Notes: generated by a model not told the origin, from the letters alone. A stretch of 64,000 bases of DNA from an uncultured Chryseobacterium sp. (GCA_913775525.1 CAJYLH010000012.1:106462-170461), one strand, 5' to 3'. Positions 35,675 through 45,482 are shown, counted from the stretch's first letter. Numbers and translations are program-made.

Positions 35675-36721
35675 ATGAAAGTAAGTAAGGCAGCTGTATT
35701 GTCTCTGTTGGCTATGGCTTCATCCCTCTCTTCACAGCAGGTGAAATCCGTGATGAATAATGAAGGAAGATTCAGGAAAGACATCATTCTGCCTGTACAA
35801 AGCGAACAGGGTGAAACCTACATTCCCGTTACCGTTATCAAAGGAAAAGAAAAAGGTCCGGTTTTCAGCATTGTTGCGGGAATCCATGGCTATGAATATC
35901 CGCCTGTTATTGCGGTTCAGGAACTCCTGAGAGAAATCAGCCCCGAGTCTGTTAAAGGCACCCTTATCATCATTCCGGTAGCCAATACGGAAGCATTTAA
36001 GAAAAGGACGCCGTTCATCAGTCCGCTGGATCAAAAGAATCTGAATAATGCCTTTCCAGGTTCTCCTGACGGTTCATCAACTGAACAGATTGCTCATCTG
36101 ATCACAAAAGAAGTCATTTCAAATTCCGATATATTCCTGGATATCCATGGAGGCGATGCCAATGAAGACCTGATGCCTTTTGTGTGTTATTATAACAGGA
36201 CGGATGCACCTGAGCAGACTGCTGCAGCATATGAGCTGTCCTTAAGGTCGCAAATACCTTATGTTGTTTCCTATCCTTATACTATCACAGAAAAAGAACC
36301 GGCAAAATATGCTTTTAAGCAGGCCGTGCAGCAGGGCATTACTGCACTGAGCATAGAAGCCGGAAAACTGGGAAATGTTCAGGAGGATCAGGTAGCACTG
36401 ATTAAAAGTGCTGTTTACCGAATGCTTCAGCATACAGGAAACTACGCCATCAGTAAAAAGGCAGATAAGAAAATATCAAAAGTTACCCTGCTGAACCGCC
36501 AGGAATATATCCGTGTTCCGCAATCCGGGATATTCTACAGCAGCTTCAAAAGCGGCGATACGGTAAAAAAGAACCAGACGCTTGGCTTTATCACGGATGA
36601 ATTTGGTACCGGAAAACAGGATATCATCGCTCCTGTAGGCGGAATCATCCTTTACAAAATAGGCACTCCGCCGGTCAATCAGGGAGAAACCCTGTTATGT
36701 ATCGGCTATTATAAACAATAA
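35675..36721 (+). CDS. Succinylglutamate desuccinylase/aspartoacylase (M14-type) family protein
   Basis: Secreted zinc hydrolase of 348 residues with a signal peptide ending about SLSSQ. The metal site is complete: H71 and E74 (GIHGYEYP) and H158 (DIHGGD). A Glu at 228 (LSIEAG) fits the catalytic base. The C-terminal about 80 residues have a barrel-sandwich look (SGDTVKKNQTLGFITDEFG). Family members cleave amide bonds of acylated amino acids or small peptides. Its substrate and its relation to the neighbouring starch genes are not evident. It begins 28 bases after the transporter gene and ends 9 bases before the GH13 gene, so it is probably in one unit with both. Confidence 0.85.
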   Translation: MKVSKAAVLSLLAMASSLSSQQVKSVMNNEGRFRKDIILPVQSEQGETYIPVTVIKGKEKGPVFSIVAGIHGYEYPPVIAVQELLREISPESVKGTLIIIPVANTEAFKKRTPFISPLDQKNLNNAFPGSPDGSSTEQIAHLITKEVISNSDIFLDIHGGDANEDLMPFVCYYNRTDAPEQTAAAYELSLRSQIPYVVSYPYTITEKEPAKYAFKQAVQQGITALSIEAGKLGNVQEDQVALIKSAVYRMLQHTGNYAISKKADKKISKVTLLNRQEYIRVPQSGIFYSSFKSGDTVKKNQTLGFITDEFGTGKQDIIAPVGGIILYKIGTPPVNQGETLLCIGYYKQ

Positions 36722-36730
36722 ATAAGCATT

Positions 36731-38590
36731 ATGAAAAAGATATATGCATTCTGTGCGCTTTCTGCCGCTGCTTTTGCTTTTTCCCAGACCAAACCCCTGG
36801 AGAAAGTAGAGCCTGCATTCTGGTGGAAAGGCATGAAAAATCCTGAGCTTCAGATTCTAGTATACGGTAAAGATATTGCCAGCCGGCAGATTGAGCTTTC
36901 AGATGGCATTCAGATCAAAGACATTCAGAAAGTTGATAATCCTAACTACGTTTTTGTTACTGTCAATACCAATGAAATCAATGTCCCAAAATTTACAATC
37001 AGCCTTAAAAACGGCAGGAAAAATATAGGTTCCTATACCTATGAACTGAAAACGAGAAATCCGGGTTCTGCAGACCGGGAATCCTTTTCCTCCAAAGATG
37101 TGATGTACCTCATCATGCCGGATCGTTTTGCCAATGGGGACGAGAAAAACGACTCTGTTCCGGGCCTGACGGAAAAAGCCAACAGGAGCCTGCCTAACGG
37201 AAGGCATGGCGGAGATCTGCGCGGCATCATCAATCACCTGGATTATCTTCAGGATCTGGGAGCTACCGCAGTATGGCTTACTCCGGTAAATGAAGACAAT
37301 GAAAAGGTATACTCCTATCATGGATACGCGCAGACCGATCTTTATAAAATAGACGGACGGTATGGCAGCAATGAAGAATACCGTGAACTTTCCCGTGAAC
37401 TAAATAAGAGGAACATGAAACTGGTGATGGACTATGTGACCAATCACTGGGGAATTTCCCACTGGATGATCAAAGACCTGCCTTCAAAAGACTGGATCCA
37501 CTGGTTTAACGATGGTGACAACGGGTTTAAGCGTTCCAATTATAAGATCACCACACAGTTCGATACGAATGCAGCTGAAGCGGATAAAAAAATTGCACTG
37601 GACGGATGGTTTGATACCACCATGCCGGATATCAACCAGAAGAATCCGCTGGTCCTGAAATACCTTACCCAGAATGCCATCTGGTGGATTGAATATGCCG
37701 AACTGGGCGGATTCCGGGTAGATACCTATCCTTACAACGACAAAGAAGCGATGGCAAAATGGGCAAAAGCCATTACGGATGAATATCCGAAGTTCAATAT
37801 TGTCGGTGAAACCTGGCTCAGCAGCCCCGCTTATATTTCAGCATGGCAGAAGGATTCTAAAACCGGTGAGGCGGCCCATTACAATTCCAACCTGCCTTCC
37901 GTCATGGATTTTATCCTGTACGGGAATATTCCGGGTGCCCTGATGGAAAAACAGGGTTGGGACACCGGAATGATGAAGCTGTACGACGGGTTTACCAGTG
38001 ATTTCCTGTATCCTGATATCAATAACGTCCTGGTTTTTATTGAAAACCATGATACCGCACGATGGAATGAAATCTTCAATGCAGATCCCAAAGCCTACAA
38101 AATGGCAATGACCATTCTATCAACCGTCCGTGGAATACCACAGCTTTATTACGGCACGGAAATAGGAATGAGAGGTGATAAAAATGAAGGCGGTGATGCC
38201 GATATCCGGAGGGATTTCCCGGGCGGATGGAAATCAGACTCTCAAAATGCCTTCAATGCTTCCGGGCAGACGCCTGAGCAGAAAGAATTCCATGATTTTA
38301 CCAGGAGGCTGCTGAACTGGAGAAAAAATAAGGCTGTAATCCATACCGGTAAAACCAAAAATTTCCTTCCGCAGGATAATGTATTTGTGTATTTCAGGTA
38401 TGACGGCAGGGAAAGTGTGATGGTTGTCCTGAACAATAATGAAACAGAACAGAAACTGGATCTGAAGCGGTTTGCTGAATCACTGGACGGCTTTTCAGGC
38501 GGTAAAGATGTTATTTCCGGCCAAGATATTTCATTTCAGGGCAGCCTTTCAGTTCCTGCAAAAAGTTCCATGATCATAGAATTGAAATAA
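36731..38590 (+). CDS. Glycoside hydrolase family 13 (cyclomaltodextrinase/neopullulanase-like)
   Basis: Periplasmic alpha-amylase-type enzyme of 619 residues with a signal peptide ending FAFSQ. An N-terminal cyclomaltodextrinase-type beta domain (residues about 22-107) precedes the TIM barrel. The four conserved regions are clear: DYVTNH (D233), GGFRVDTYP with nucleophile D331, IVGETW with acid/base E360, and FIENHDTARW with D441. A C-terminal beta domain ends the chain. It would trim maltodextrins or cyclodextrins delivered by the SusCD system to smaller sugars for GH97 and the MFS importer; it resembles SusA in role. Confidence 0.93.
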   Translation: MKKIYAFCALSAAAFAFSQTKPLEKVEPAFWWKGMKNPELQILVYGKDIASRQIELSDGIQIKDIQKVDNPNYVFVTVNTNEINVPKFTISLKNGRKNIGSYTYELKTRNPGSADRESFSSKDVMYLIMPDRFANGDEKNDSVPGLTEKANRSLPNGRHGGDLRGIINHLDYLQDLGATAVWLTPVNEDNEKVYSYHGYAQTDLYKIDGRYGSNEEYRELSRELNKRNMKLVMDYVTNHWGISHWMIKDLPSKDWIHWFNDGDNGFKRSNYKITTQFDTNAAEADKKIALDGWFDTTMPDINQKNPLVLKYLTQNAIWWIEYAELGGFRVDTYPYNDKEAMAKWAKAITDEYPKFNIVGETWLSSPAYISAWQKDSKTGEAAHYNSNLPSVMDFILYGNIPGALMEKQGWDTGMMKLYDGFTSDFLYPDINNVLVFIENHDTARWNEIFNADPKAYKMAMTILSTVRGIPQLYYGTEIGMRGDKNEGGDADIRRDFPGGWKSDSQNAFNASGQTPEQKEFHDFTRRLLNWRKNKAVIHTGKTKNFLPQDNVFVYFRYDGRESVMVVLNNNETEQKLDLKRFAESLDGFSGGKDVISGQDISFQGSLSVPAKSSMIIELK

Positions 38591-38646
38591 TCACTAATTT
38601 ACGCAGGTCAAATTAAACTGAATACAGATACTTTATTATAGTAAAC

Positions 38647-39162
38647 ATGAAAAAACTAACCTTATTGTTTGCCTTCATCCTGATGGTGCTGAATCTTTCA
38701 ACAGTTTCCGCACAGGCAAAATATGAAAATGAAAAAACAGCGATCAATACGATGCTTGACGGGTTCAACACTGCCGCAGCAAAGGCGGATTTCAATACCT
38801 ATTTCGGGTATTTTGCCGACGAATCTACCTTTATAGGCACCGATGCTACGGAAGTTTGGGACAAAAAAGCGTTTATGGTCTGGGCAAAGCCTTACTTCGA
38901 TAAAAAACAGACCTGGAACTTCACCTCCCTGAAACGGAATATCTATTTCAGCAAGGACGGCAGGCTGGCCTGGTTTGATGAGCTGCTGGATACCCAGATG
39001 AAAATATGCCGTGGTTCCGGAGTCGTGGAAAAAATCAACGGGCAGTGGAAAGTTAGACAGTATGTCCTTTCCATGACGGTTCCTAATGAGATCGTGGATA
39101 AGGTAGTGACTGAAAAAGGACCTATTGAAGATATATTAATTCAAAAACTGAAAACTAAATAA
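38647..39162 (+). CDS. Secreted NTF2/SnoaL-like protein
   Basis: Protein of 171 residues with a signal peptide (to VSAQ). The mature part has the cone-shaped NTF2-like fold pattern seen in SnoaL/DUF4440 proteins: AINTMLDGFNTAAAKADFNTY, YFADESTFIGTDATEVW, and a strand with GSGVVEKINGQWKVRQYVLS. Such proteins bind small ligands or act as minor enzymes; no role in starch use is known to me. Its stop codon overlaps the start of the MFS gene by one base, so the two are translationally coupled. Confidence 0.82.
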   Translation: MKKLTLLFAFILMVLNLSTVSAQAKYENEKTAINTMLDGFNTAAAKADFNTYFGYFADESTFIGTDATEVWDKKAFMVWAKPYFDKKQTWNFTSLKRNIYFSKDGRLAWFDELLDTQMKICRGSGVVEKINGQWKVRQYVLSMTVPNEIVDKVVTEKGPIEDILIQKLKTK

Positions 39163-40571
39163 TGCAACCAACCTCTTTACCAGGCCAGCGTTCAGCAAAG
39201 AAAAAGCCCGATTTGTCTATGCTGCAGATCATCAATATGAGCATGGGATTTCTGGGTATCCAGATGGCTTTCGGGCTCCAGAACGGGAATGCCAGCCGTA
39301 TACTAGCCAATTTCGGGGCAGATGTCCATGAACTGTCATGGTTCTGGCTGGTCGCACCGGTTACCGGGCTTATCGTTCAGCCGATCATCGGCCATATGGG
39401 AGATAATACCTGGAGCCCGCTGGGAAGGCGCAAACCGTATTTCCTGATTGGTGCCATTCTATGTGCCATCGGTCTCGTCATGCTTCCGAATGCTGCTTCT
39501 GCTACCCAGATGATGGCAGCCAATGTTTTATTACTGGCCGTTATCTTCCTGGCCATGATGGATGCTTCCATCAATGTGGCTATGGAACCCTTCCGGGCCT
39601 TGGTGGGCGATATGCTCCCAAAGCATCAGGGAACCCTTGGCTTTTCCGTACAGACTATTCTGATCGGGATTGGAGCCGTTATAGGGTCATATATGCCGGA
39701 CTGGCTTACGAAACTGGGTATTTCCAACACGGCACCGGCGGGATTTGTCGCAGATAATGTGATCTATTCATTTTATGTGGGAGCAGCATTGCTGTTACTT
39801 ACCATCCTGTATACTATTTTCACCACCAAAGAATATTCACCTCAGCAGTTCGCAGAATTTGCTAATGAGAATCCGGAAACCGTTCATACATCCAGGTTCT
39901 CGGATATCTTCAAAGACTTCTCCAATATTCCTTCCCAGATGAAAAAGCTGGGAACGGTGCAGTTCTTTTCGTGGTTTGCCCTGTTTACCATGTGGGTTTT
40001 TACCACCAGTGCGCTGGCAACGCATCACTTTGGGCTTTCGCCGCAAGATACGCATTCCAAAGCCTTCAATGATGCAGGTGACCTTACCGGAAAGCTGTTC
40101 GGAATGTATAACCTCTGGGCTATTCCTTTTGCTTTCCTGCTGACGCCGCTCGCTAAAGCCATTGGAAAGAAACAGACCCATGCGCTGGCATTGTTGTGCG
40201 GTGGACTGGGGCTTATCTCCATGTTCTTTATCAGGGATACCGGACTGCTCTGGATTTCAATGATCGGACTGGGATTCGCCTGGGCAAGCATCCTGGCCAT
40301 GCCTTATGCCATGCTGATTGAAGTGATCCCGCAGAAAAAGATGGGCGTTTACATGGGCATATTTAATTTCTTCATTGTTATTCCGCAGATCATCAATGGG
40401 ATTTTCGGAGGCCCGATTGTTAGCCGTTTCTTTGGGAACTATGCCATAGACTATATCGTTGTGGGTGGCGTGTGCATGATCATCGGAGCGGTGATGACCA
40501 TGGTTTTTATTAAACCCGATCATGAAACGCCTGAAGAAATTGAAGAAGAAATTCAGCAGGTCCATTTCTGA
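39162..40571 (+). CDS. MFS sugar transporter, SLC45/maltose-type
   Basis: Inner membrane protein of 469 residues with 12 helices. The segment PIIGHMGDNTWSPLGRRKPYFLIGAI, quoted in part, is the loop 2-3 signature of sucrose/maltose H+ symporters of the GPH/SLC45 type; it includes the RRKP motif. It should carry maltose or maltodextrins from the periplasm into the cytoplasm and is the last gene of the starch locus. A good terminator follows 30 bases after the stop. Confidence 0.88.
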   Translation: MQPTSLPGQRSAKKKPDLSMLQIINMSMGFLGIQMAFGLQNGNASRILANFGADVHELSWFWLVAPVTGLIVQPIIGHMGDNTWSPLGRRKPYFLIGAILCAIGLVMLPNAASATQMMAANVLLLAVIFLAMMDASINVAMEPFRALVGDMLPKHQGTLGFSVQTILIGIGAVIGSYMPDWLTKLGISNTAPAGFVADNVIYSFYVGAALLLLTILYTIFTTKEYSPQQFAEFANENPETVHTSRFSDIFKDFSNIPSQMKKLGTVQFFSWFALFTMWVFTTSALATHHFGLSPQDTHSKAFNDAGDLTGKLFGMYNLWAIPFAFLLTPLAKAIGKKQTHALALLCGGLGLISMFFIRDTGLLWISMIGLGFAWASILAMPYAMLIEVIPQKKMGVYMGIFNFFIVIPQIINGIFGGPIVSRFFGNYAIDYIVVGGVCMIIGAVMTMVFIKPDHETPEEIEEEIQQVHF

Positions 40572-40600
40572 TTTTTTGGAAACCATATCAAACATTACAC

Positions 40601-40628
40601 AGAGAGCTTGAAAAAGTTCTCTTTTTTT
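40601..40628 (+). terminator. Terminator at the end of the starch locus
   Basis: A nine-pair stem (AGAGAGCTT with AAGTTCTCT, one wobble) with a GAAA loop and a run of seven T residues. Confidence 0.85.
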
Positions 40629-40766
40629 GTGCAGAAAAACATCAGTTATGGCCTGCTTTTAGATTCTCAGATTGCAGGAATACTTTTTACAATTAGGGAT
40701 ATAGCTCTTAAAAAGATCAGGTGTTCCCAAATATAAATCTTAATGACAAATACCAAATTTTGAGAA

Positions 40767-42302
40767 ATGTATGACATCATCATTATAGGAAGTGGGGCTG
40801 GAGGAGCCACCATGGCCTATGCGCTCGCAGACAGCGGCAAAAAGATCCTGATTGTAGAACGGGGAGGTTTTGTTCCCGTAGAGAAAGAAAACTGGGATTC
40901 CACGGAAGTGTTCCAGAAGAACAGGTATACGACCACCGACTTATGGCTGGATAAACATGGAAAAGAATTCAGGCCGGGCATGCATTATAATGTAGGAGGG
41001 AATACTAAATTTTACGGTGCGGCCCTGTTCAGGCTAAGAGAGGAAGACTTTAAAGAAATCCGGCATTACGGCGGTACTTCACCGGCCTGGCCTATCGGAT
41101 ACGAAGACCTGAAAGATTATTATCTGGAAGCTGAAAAATTATTCTATGTCCATGGTAAGAGAGGATCAGACCCTACCGAGCCTTACGACTCCGAACCATA
41201 TCCTTACGAAGCTCTACCGCATGAACCGCGGATCCAGGAAATCTTTGATGAGCTAAAGCAGTACGGACTGAAGCCTTTTGAGCTGCCGATCGGGGTTAAT
41301 TTTACACCGCATCCTTTTATCAATGCTCCGTACACGTTAGACCGTTTCGACGGATTTCCGGATGCTGCAGAGCGCAAAGGGGATGCCCACCTCTGTTCGC
41401 TTTCCAAAGCCCTCGAACATCCGAATGTAGAACTGATGATCAATACCAAAGTGCTGAGACTGGTCACCGATGAAGACGGCAAAAAGATTTCAGAAGTCAT
41501 TGTAGAGCAGGATGGAGAAACTAAAACCCTGAAAGCCGGGTATGTCGTGCTTTCTGCGGGTGCCATCAATTCTGCCGCTTTACTATTACAGAGCAGGAGT
41601 GAAAAATTTCCTGCCGGTTTGGCGAATTCTTCCGATCAGGTGGGAAGGAATTATATGTTCCATCAGAATTCCGCGCTGGTCGCTTTATATACGGAACCTA
41701 ATTATACCAAATTCGGAAAAACCTTCGGCATCAATGATTTTTACCATGCGGCAAGAGGCTACGAATTCCCATTGGGCCACATTCAGATGCTTGGTAAGTC
41801 GGATGAGCATCAGATCAAGGCGGATAGCCCAGTTCCGGCGCCCGGTTTCACATTTGAGCTGATGGCCAAGCATGCGGTAGATTTCTGGCTTACCTCAGAA
41901 GATCTTCCGGATCCCGAAAACAGGGTTACCGTTGAAGAGAACGGGCAGATCAGGATTACCTATACCCCAAACAATACCGAAGGCCATAAACTGCTTAAAG
42001 ATGAGCTGATCAAGGCCCTGAAGGCCTCGGGGAAATTTGATTCCTTTTTCTTTAAAGGCATCTACTTCAGCAAAGGAATGAATATCGGTTCCCCGGCACA
42101 CCAGAACGGGACAACAAAAATGGGTACTGACCCGAAGACTTCCGTAGTGGATCCTTATTGTAAAGCCCATGATCTGGATAACCTCTATATTGTGGACGGA
42201 GGATTTTTTGTATCCAGCGGAGCCGTGAATCCTGCACTTACCATTATGGCCATGGCACTGCGTGTAGGTCGGCATATCAAAAATAATGTGTTAGCATCAT
42301 GA
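40767..42302 (+). CDS. GMC family oxidoreductase
   Basis: FAD-dependent oxidoreductase of 511 residues. The N-terminal dinucleotide-binding motif is IIIGSGAGGATMA with the matching acidic end ILIVERGG. GGNTKFYGAALFR and the C-terminal DGGFFVSSGAVNPALTIMAMALRVG match the glucose-methanol-choline family, including the conserved His (HQNGTTKMG) and Asn of the active site. The substrate is probably an alcohol or sugar derivative. There is no signal peptide. It overlaps the next MFS gene by four bases (ATGA), which suggests that the transported compound and the oxidised compound are related. Confidence 0.92.
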   Translation: MYDIIIIGSGAGGATMAYALADSGKKILIVERGGFVPVEKENWDSTEVFQKNRYTTTDLWLDKHGKEFRPGMHYNVGGNTKFYGAALFRLREEDFKEIRHYGGTSPAWPIGYEDLKDYYLEAEKLFYVHGKRGSDPTEPYDSEPYPYEALPHEPRIQEIFDELKQYGLKPFELPIGVNFTPHPFINAPYTLDRFDGFPDAAERKGDAHLCSLSKALEHPNVELMINTKVLRLVTDEDGKKISEVIVEQDGETKTLKAGYVVLSAGAINSAALLLQSRSEKFPAGLANSSDQVGRNYMFHQNSALVALYTEPNYTKFGKTFGINDFYHAARGYEFPLGHIQMLGKSDEHQIKADSPVPAPGFTFELMAKHAVDFWLTSEDLPDPENRVTVEENGQIRITYTPNNTEGHKLLKDELIKALKASGKFDSFFFKGIYFSKGMNIGSPAHQNGTTKMGTDPKTSVVDPYCKAHDLDNLYIVDGGFFVSSGAVNPALTIMAMALRVGRHIKNNVLAS

Positions 42303-43465
42303 AGCCTGAATTGGTGAAAACCGGACTGATCTTTTTGATCGCTTTCCTTACCGGAGTTAATTTTGTGGTATTTCCGGCATTGGGAACAGCGTTCACAGAT
42401 CCTTCGGTTTTCGCACTTTCATCTTCACAGTTCGGCAGCCTTTTTCTTCCGCAGGTGGTTTGTATTATCATTTCGTGCCTGTCAGCGCCGTTTCTGGTCA
42501 ACAGATTCGGGCCCAAAATCATCCTGGCATCCGGTATTGCTCTTATGATCATTTCCACAGGGGTTTTATGGTCTTTACAGTTTTTCATGCATGATAAAAG
42601 CCTGCTCTTTCCTGTTCTGATGGTGCTGGTTGCTTTTACAGGTTCCGGGTTCGGACTTTCCATTACTACCCTGAATCCCCTTGCGGCAAGCCTGTTTAAG
42701 GACAATCCTTCATCAGCCATTCTCATTTTGCAGTTTCTGGTGGGATTGGGAACGTCTGCTTCACCACTTATGATGAGCCTTGCCGGCGACGTAAACCATT
42801 GGATGTATGTGCCCGGAATTATTGTTCTCGCAGTAGTTTTTTCTTTCATTGCTTTTCTGTGCATCAGTTTGCCTAAAGAGCAATTTTTTGAACTTCCGTC
42901 AAAGCTTCATATTCCGGCCAAATTATGGATGTTTTTCGGAGTCATTGTCTTATACGGATTTATTGAAGGGACTTTTGGCAGTTTCGGGACAATCCTATTA
43001 AAAGGCCGCGGACTGAGCAATTCAGAAGCCAGCCTCGGGCTGTCGCTGTTCTGGGGTGGCATTGCCGTTAACCGTCTGCTCTTCGGTGTTTTTGCCCGAA
43101 AACATGACCTGTCACTGGTTTATCTGCTTTCGCCAATCGGTGTGGGGGCAGCCATTGTATTGCTGCTGATATTTTCCGGAGCCGGATGGATCCTGTCAGT
43201 TATGTTCTTTACAGGGTTTTTCATGGGAAGCATATTCCCCGGAACGATAGGATGGGGAACCGTTGAATTTCCTACACTGACGGTCATGGTATCTGGGTTC
43301 CTAATGGCAGCGAATCAGGTGGGAACCGGTATCGTAACCAATGTCTTGGGGCATTTTACCAGCCGGACTTCCTTTATTCTTGAAGCACTGGTCATTCTGG
43401 CTGCACTGATTTGTGTTTTCCTTTTCCTGTTGAAGAACCACTCAAAAATAAAGGAAGCATTTTAA
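42299..43465 (+). CDS. MFS transporter
   Basis: Inner membrane protein of 388 residues with about 12 helices, of the FucP/sugar-like MFS size class. Recognisable pieces are SSSQFGSLFLPQVVC, NRFGPKIILASGIAL and NQVGTGIVTNVLG. The substrate is not predictable. It is translationally coupled to the GMC oxidoreductase upstream, so a sugar or polyol substrate is a reasonable inference. Confidence 0.85.
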   Translation: MKPELVKTGLIFLIAFLTGVNFVVFPALGTAFTDPSVFALSSSQFGSLFLPQVVCIIISCLSAPFLVNRFGPKIILASGIALMIISTGVLWSLQFFMHDKSLLFPVLMVLVAFTGSGFGLSITTLNPLAASLFKDNPSSAILILQFLVGLGTSASPLMMSLAGDVNHWMYVPGIIVLAVVFSFIAFLCISLPKEQFFELPSKLHIPAKLWMFFGVIVLYGFIEGTFGSFGTILLKGRGLSNSEASLGLSLFWGGIAVNRLLFGVFARKHDLSLVYLLSPIGVGAAIVLLLIFSGAGWILSVMFFTGFFMGSIFPGTIGWGTVEFPTLTVMVSGFLMAANQVGTGIVTNVLGHFTSRTSFILEALVILAALICVFLFLLKNHSKIKEAF

Positions 43466-43573
43466 AAATGAGCGGTGTTAAACCATATCGGGATTATGCT
43501 ACCATCCTTTCTTATCCTACGTCAACAGGATGTCCGGAAGCCTGGACTACCTTTGTACCATATAATAAAAGAT

Positions 43574-44302
43574 ATGAAAACAGTTTATCATAAAGCAGAT
43601 TCAAGAGGCCATGCCGATCACGGATGGCTGAACAGCTACCACACCTTTAGTTTTGCCGGATACCAGAACAGGGACAGGATGAACTTTGGTGTACTGAGAG
43701 TATTGAATGATGATACCGTTACCCAGGGAATGGGATTCGGTACACACCCGCACCGTGACATGGAAATTATTTCCATTCCTCTGGAAGGCGACCTGGAACA
43801 CAAAGACTCTATGGGCACAACGGCCGTGATCAGAAAAGGTGAAATCCAGGTTATGAGTGCCGGAACCGGTGTGATGCACAGTGAATATAATAAAAACAAG
43901 GACGTACCTGTAAAGTTTTTGCAGATCTGGGTCTTTCCGCGTGAAACAGGCGTTCAGCCTAGATATGACCAGAAAAGCATTAAAGAAGACGAAAAGATCA
44001 ACGGTTTCCAACAGATCCTATCACCGGATAAAAATGATGACGGGGTATGGATCCATCAGGATGCCTGGTTCAATCTGGCCAATTTTACGAAAGGGAATGG
44101 CAAAAATTATATGCTGAACAAAAAAGAGAATGGTGTATATGCTTTTGTATTGAAAGGAAGTGCCCGGATCGGTGACAGAATCCTGAATGAAAGGGACGGA
44201 CTGGGAATCTGGGATACCCAGAGTTTCAATATTGAAGCTATGGAAGACGCAGAAATCCTGTTGATGGAAGTTCCGATGGAACTGCCTGCGTACCTCAAAT
44301 AG
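43574..44302 (+). CDS. Pirin family protein
   Basis: Bicupin protein of 242 residues. The N-terminal cupin has GWLNSYHTFSFAGYQ, GFGTHPHRDMEIISIPLEG and VMSAGTGVMHSEYN, which carry the pirin metal ligands (three His and a Glu). Many pirins bind Fe and act as quercetinases or regulators; the role here is open. The frame extends 99 bases upstream, but MKTVYHKADSRGHADHGW is the family start. A TACCTTTG box lies about 20 bases before it. The gene is probably transcribed by itself. Confidence 0.92.
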   Translation: MKTVYHKADSRGHADHGWLNSYHTFSFAGYQNRDRMNFGVLRVLNDDTVTQGMGFGTHPHRDMEIISIPLEGDLEHKDSMGTTAVIRKGEIQVMSAGTGVMHSEYNKNKDVPVKFLQIWVFPRETGVQPRYDQKSIKEDEKINGFQQILSPDKNDDGVWIHQDAWFNLANFTKGNGKNYMLNKKENGVYAFVLKGSARIGDRILNERDGLGIWDTQSFNIEAMEDAEILLMEVPMELPAYLK

Positions 44303-44368
44303 CAATATCATGCATTCCTAACGAATGTTCGTGAAATCAAAATAAATGATAATTTGTGCAAATATATA

Positions 44369-44398
44369 TTGTGTATTTGGATATACTTCCTATATTTG
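44369..44398 (+). promoter_or_regulatory. Promoter of the ilv operon
   Basis: TTG at 44369-44371, an exact 19-base spacer and TATATTTG at 44391-44398 match the Bacteroidota promoter consensus. The leader-peptide ATG lies 18 bases further on. Confidence 0.85.
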
Positions 44399-44416
44399 CA
44401 TTGAATTATACATAAA

Positions 44417-44473
44417 ATGAACACGATTTTCAACCTTGTTATTATTGTCATTATCATTATTGGATCCCAATAA
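44417..44473 (+). CDS. ilv attenuator leader peptide
   Basis: Short open frame encoding MNTIFNLVIIVIIIIGSQ. Ten of 18 residues are Ile, Val or Leu, with a nearly continuous Ile/Val run at residues 8-15. This is the classic form of a leader peptide that measures charged branched-chain tRNAs. It begins just after the promoter and ends directly before the anti-terminator arm, 101 bases upstream of ilvE. Translation itself is inferred. Confidence 0.85.
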   Translation: MNTIFNLVIIVIIIIGSQ

Positions 44474-44474
44474 T

Positions 44475-44542
44475 GCGAGGTGGCGTATAAATAATAATGT
44501 ATAAAATATTTCAACCATCCTCGCATGAGGGTGGTTTTTTTT
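44475..44542 (+). terminator. ilv transcription attenuator
   Basis: The terminator hairpin pairs 44513-44522 (AACCATCCTC) with 44527-44536 (GAGGGTGGTT) around a GCAT loop, followed by eight T residues. An alternative pairing joins GCGAGGTGG (44475-44483) to CCATCCTCGC (44515-44524) with one bulged base and excludes the terminator. The 5' arm starts two bases after the leader stop codon. A ribosome at the stop would cover it and allow termination; one stalled in the Ile run would free it and give read-through into ilvE. Confidence 0.85.
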
Positions 44543-44573
44543 ATGGTCAGAATTTAAATTAAAACAGCGATAC

Positions 44574-45482
44574 ATGTATTACAATGAGAACAGCGTCCTC
44601 TATTTTAACGGGGAATATGTAAAGGCAGCAGAAGCAAAGACAGATTTGTACAGCCAGTCCCTGCACTATGGCTATGCCGTTTTTGAAGGGATAAAATCCT
44701 ACGGGACGGCTCAGGGAGCAAAGATCTTTAAAGCAAAAGAACATTATGAAAGACTGAAAAGGTCAGCAGAACTGATGCTGATGCCTTTTGACTATACAGC
44801 GGAAGAAATGGTGGAGATCACTTATGAGCTGCTTGAAAGAAATGGGCTTTCCAATGCCTATATCCGTCCTATTGTCGTATGTTCACCCAATATGTCCCTT
44901 TCAAAAGGTAAAGAAAGCTATCTCGCCATTGAAGTATGGAATTGGGATAACGGCTACCTGGCCAATCAGATGAATGTAATGACTTCCTCTTTTGAGAGGC
45001 CGAATCCAAAAGCATTTAAAGTAGAGGCAAAAGTAAGCGGACACTACGTAAACTCTATCCTGGCTTGTCAGGAAGCTAAAGACAAAGGCTTTGATGAAGC
45101 GGTAGTTCTGGATCATGAAGGATTCGTTGCAGAAAGCTCCGGCGCCAATGTATTTTACGAAAAGGGTGGAGCACTTTTTACACCGCCGAAAGGAAGTATC
45201 CTGCCTGGAATCACCCGTTCAACTGTATTTGAAATCTGTGATGCACTGGGCATTCCTTATACAGAAAAACACTTTACGCCTGAAGAAATGAGAGGAGCCG
45301 ATGCCGCTTTTTTCTGTGGTACCGCAGCTGAAATTGTTGCACTGGGTTCAATGGACAGCGTTCCTTTTTCCATGCCATGGGAAGATACCCTTTCATCGGC
45401 AGTTCAGAAAGCATACCGGCATCTGGTAATGGAAGAGGATTATTCGTATTTAAAATCACAATTAAAATTGAAATATGCCTGA
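44574..45482 (+). CDS. ilvE: Branched-chain amino acid aminotransferase
   Basis: PLP enzyme of 302 residues (fold type IV) that makes Ile, Leu and Val from their 2-oxo acids. [42 protein letters not shown] (with the PLP Lys environment), and [12 protein letters not shown] are typical. [16 protein letters not shown] is the conserved PLP-phosphate loop. It is the first gene after the attenuator and overlaps ilvD by eight bases. Confidence 0.95.
   Translation: MYYNENSVLYFNGEYVKAAEAKTDLYSQSLHYGYAVFEGIKSYGTAQGAKIFKAKEHYERLKRSAELMLMPFDYTAEEMVEITYELLERNGLSNAYIRPIVVCSPNMSLSKGKESYLAIEVWNWDNGYLANQMNVMTSSFERPNPKAFKVEAKVSGHYVNSILACQEAKDKGFDEAVVLDHEGFVAESSGANVFYEKGGALFTPPKGSILPGITRSTVFEICDALGIPYTEKHFTPEEMRGADAAFFCGTAAEIVALGSMDSVPFSMPWEDTLSSAVQKAYRHLVMEEDYSYLKSQLKLKYA

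Noticed and set aside
43475-43573. N-terminal extension of the pirin gene
   Set aside because: The extra 33 residues overlap the promoter-like TACCTTTG box and are not part of the pirin fold.
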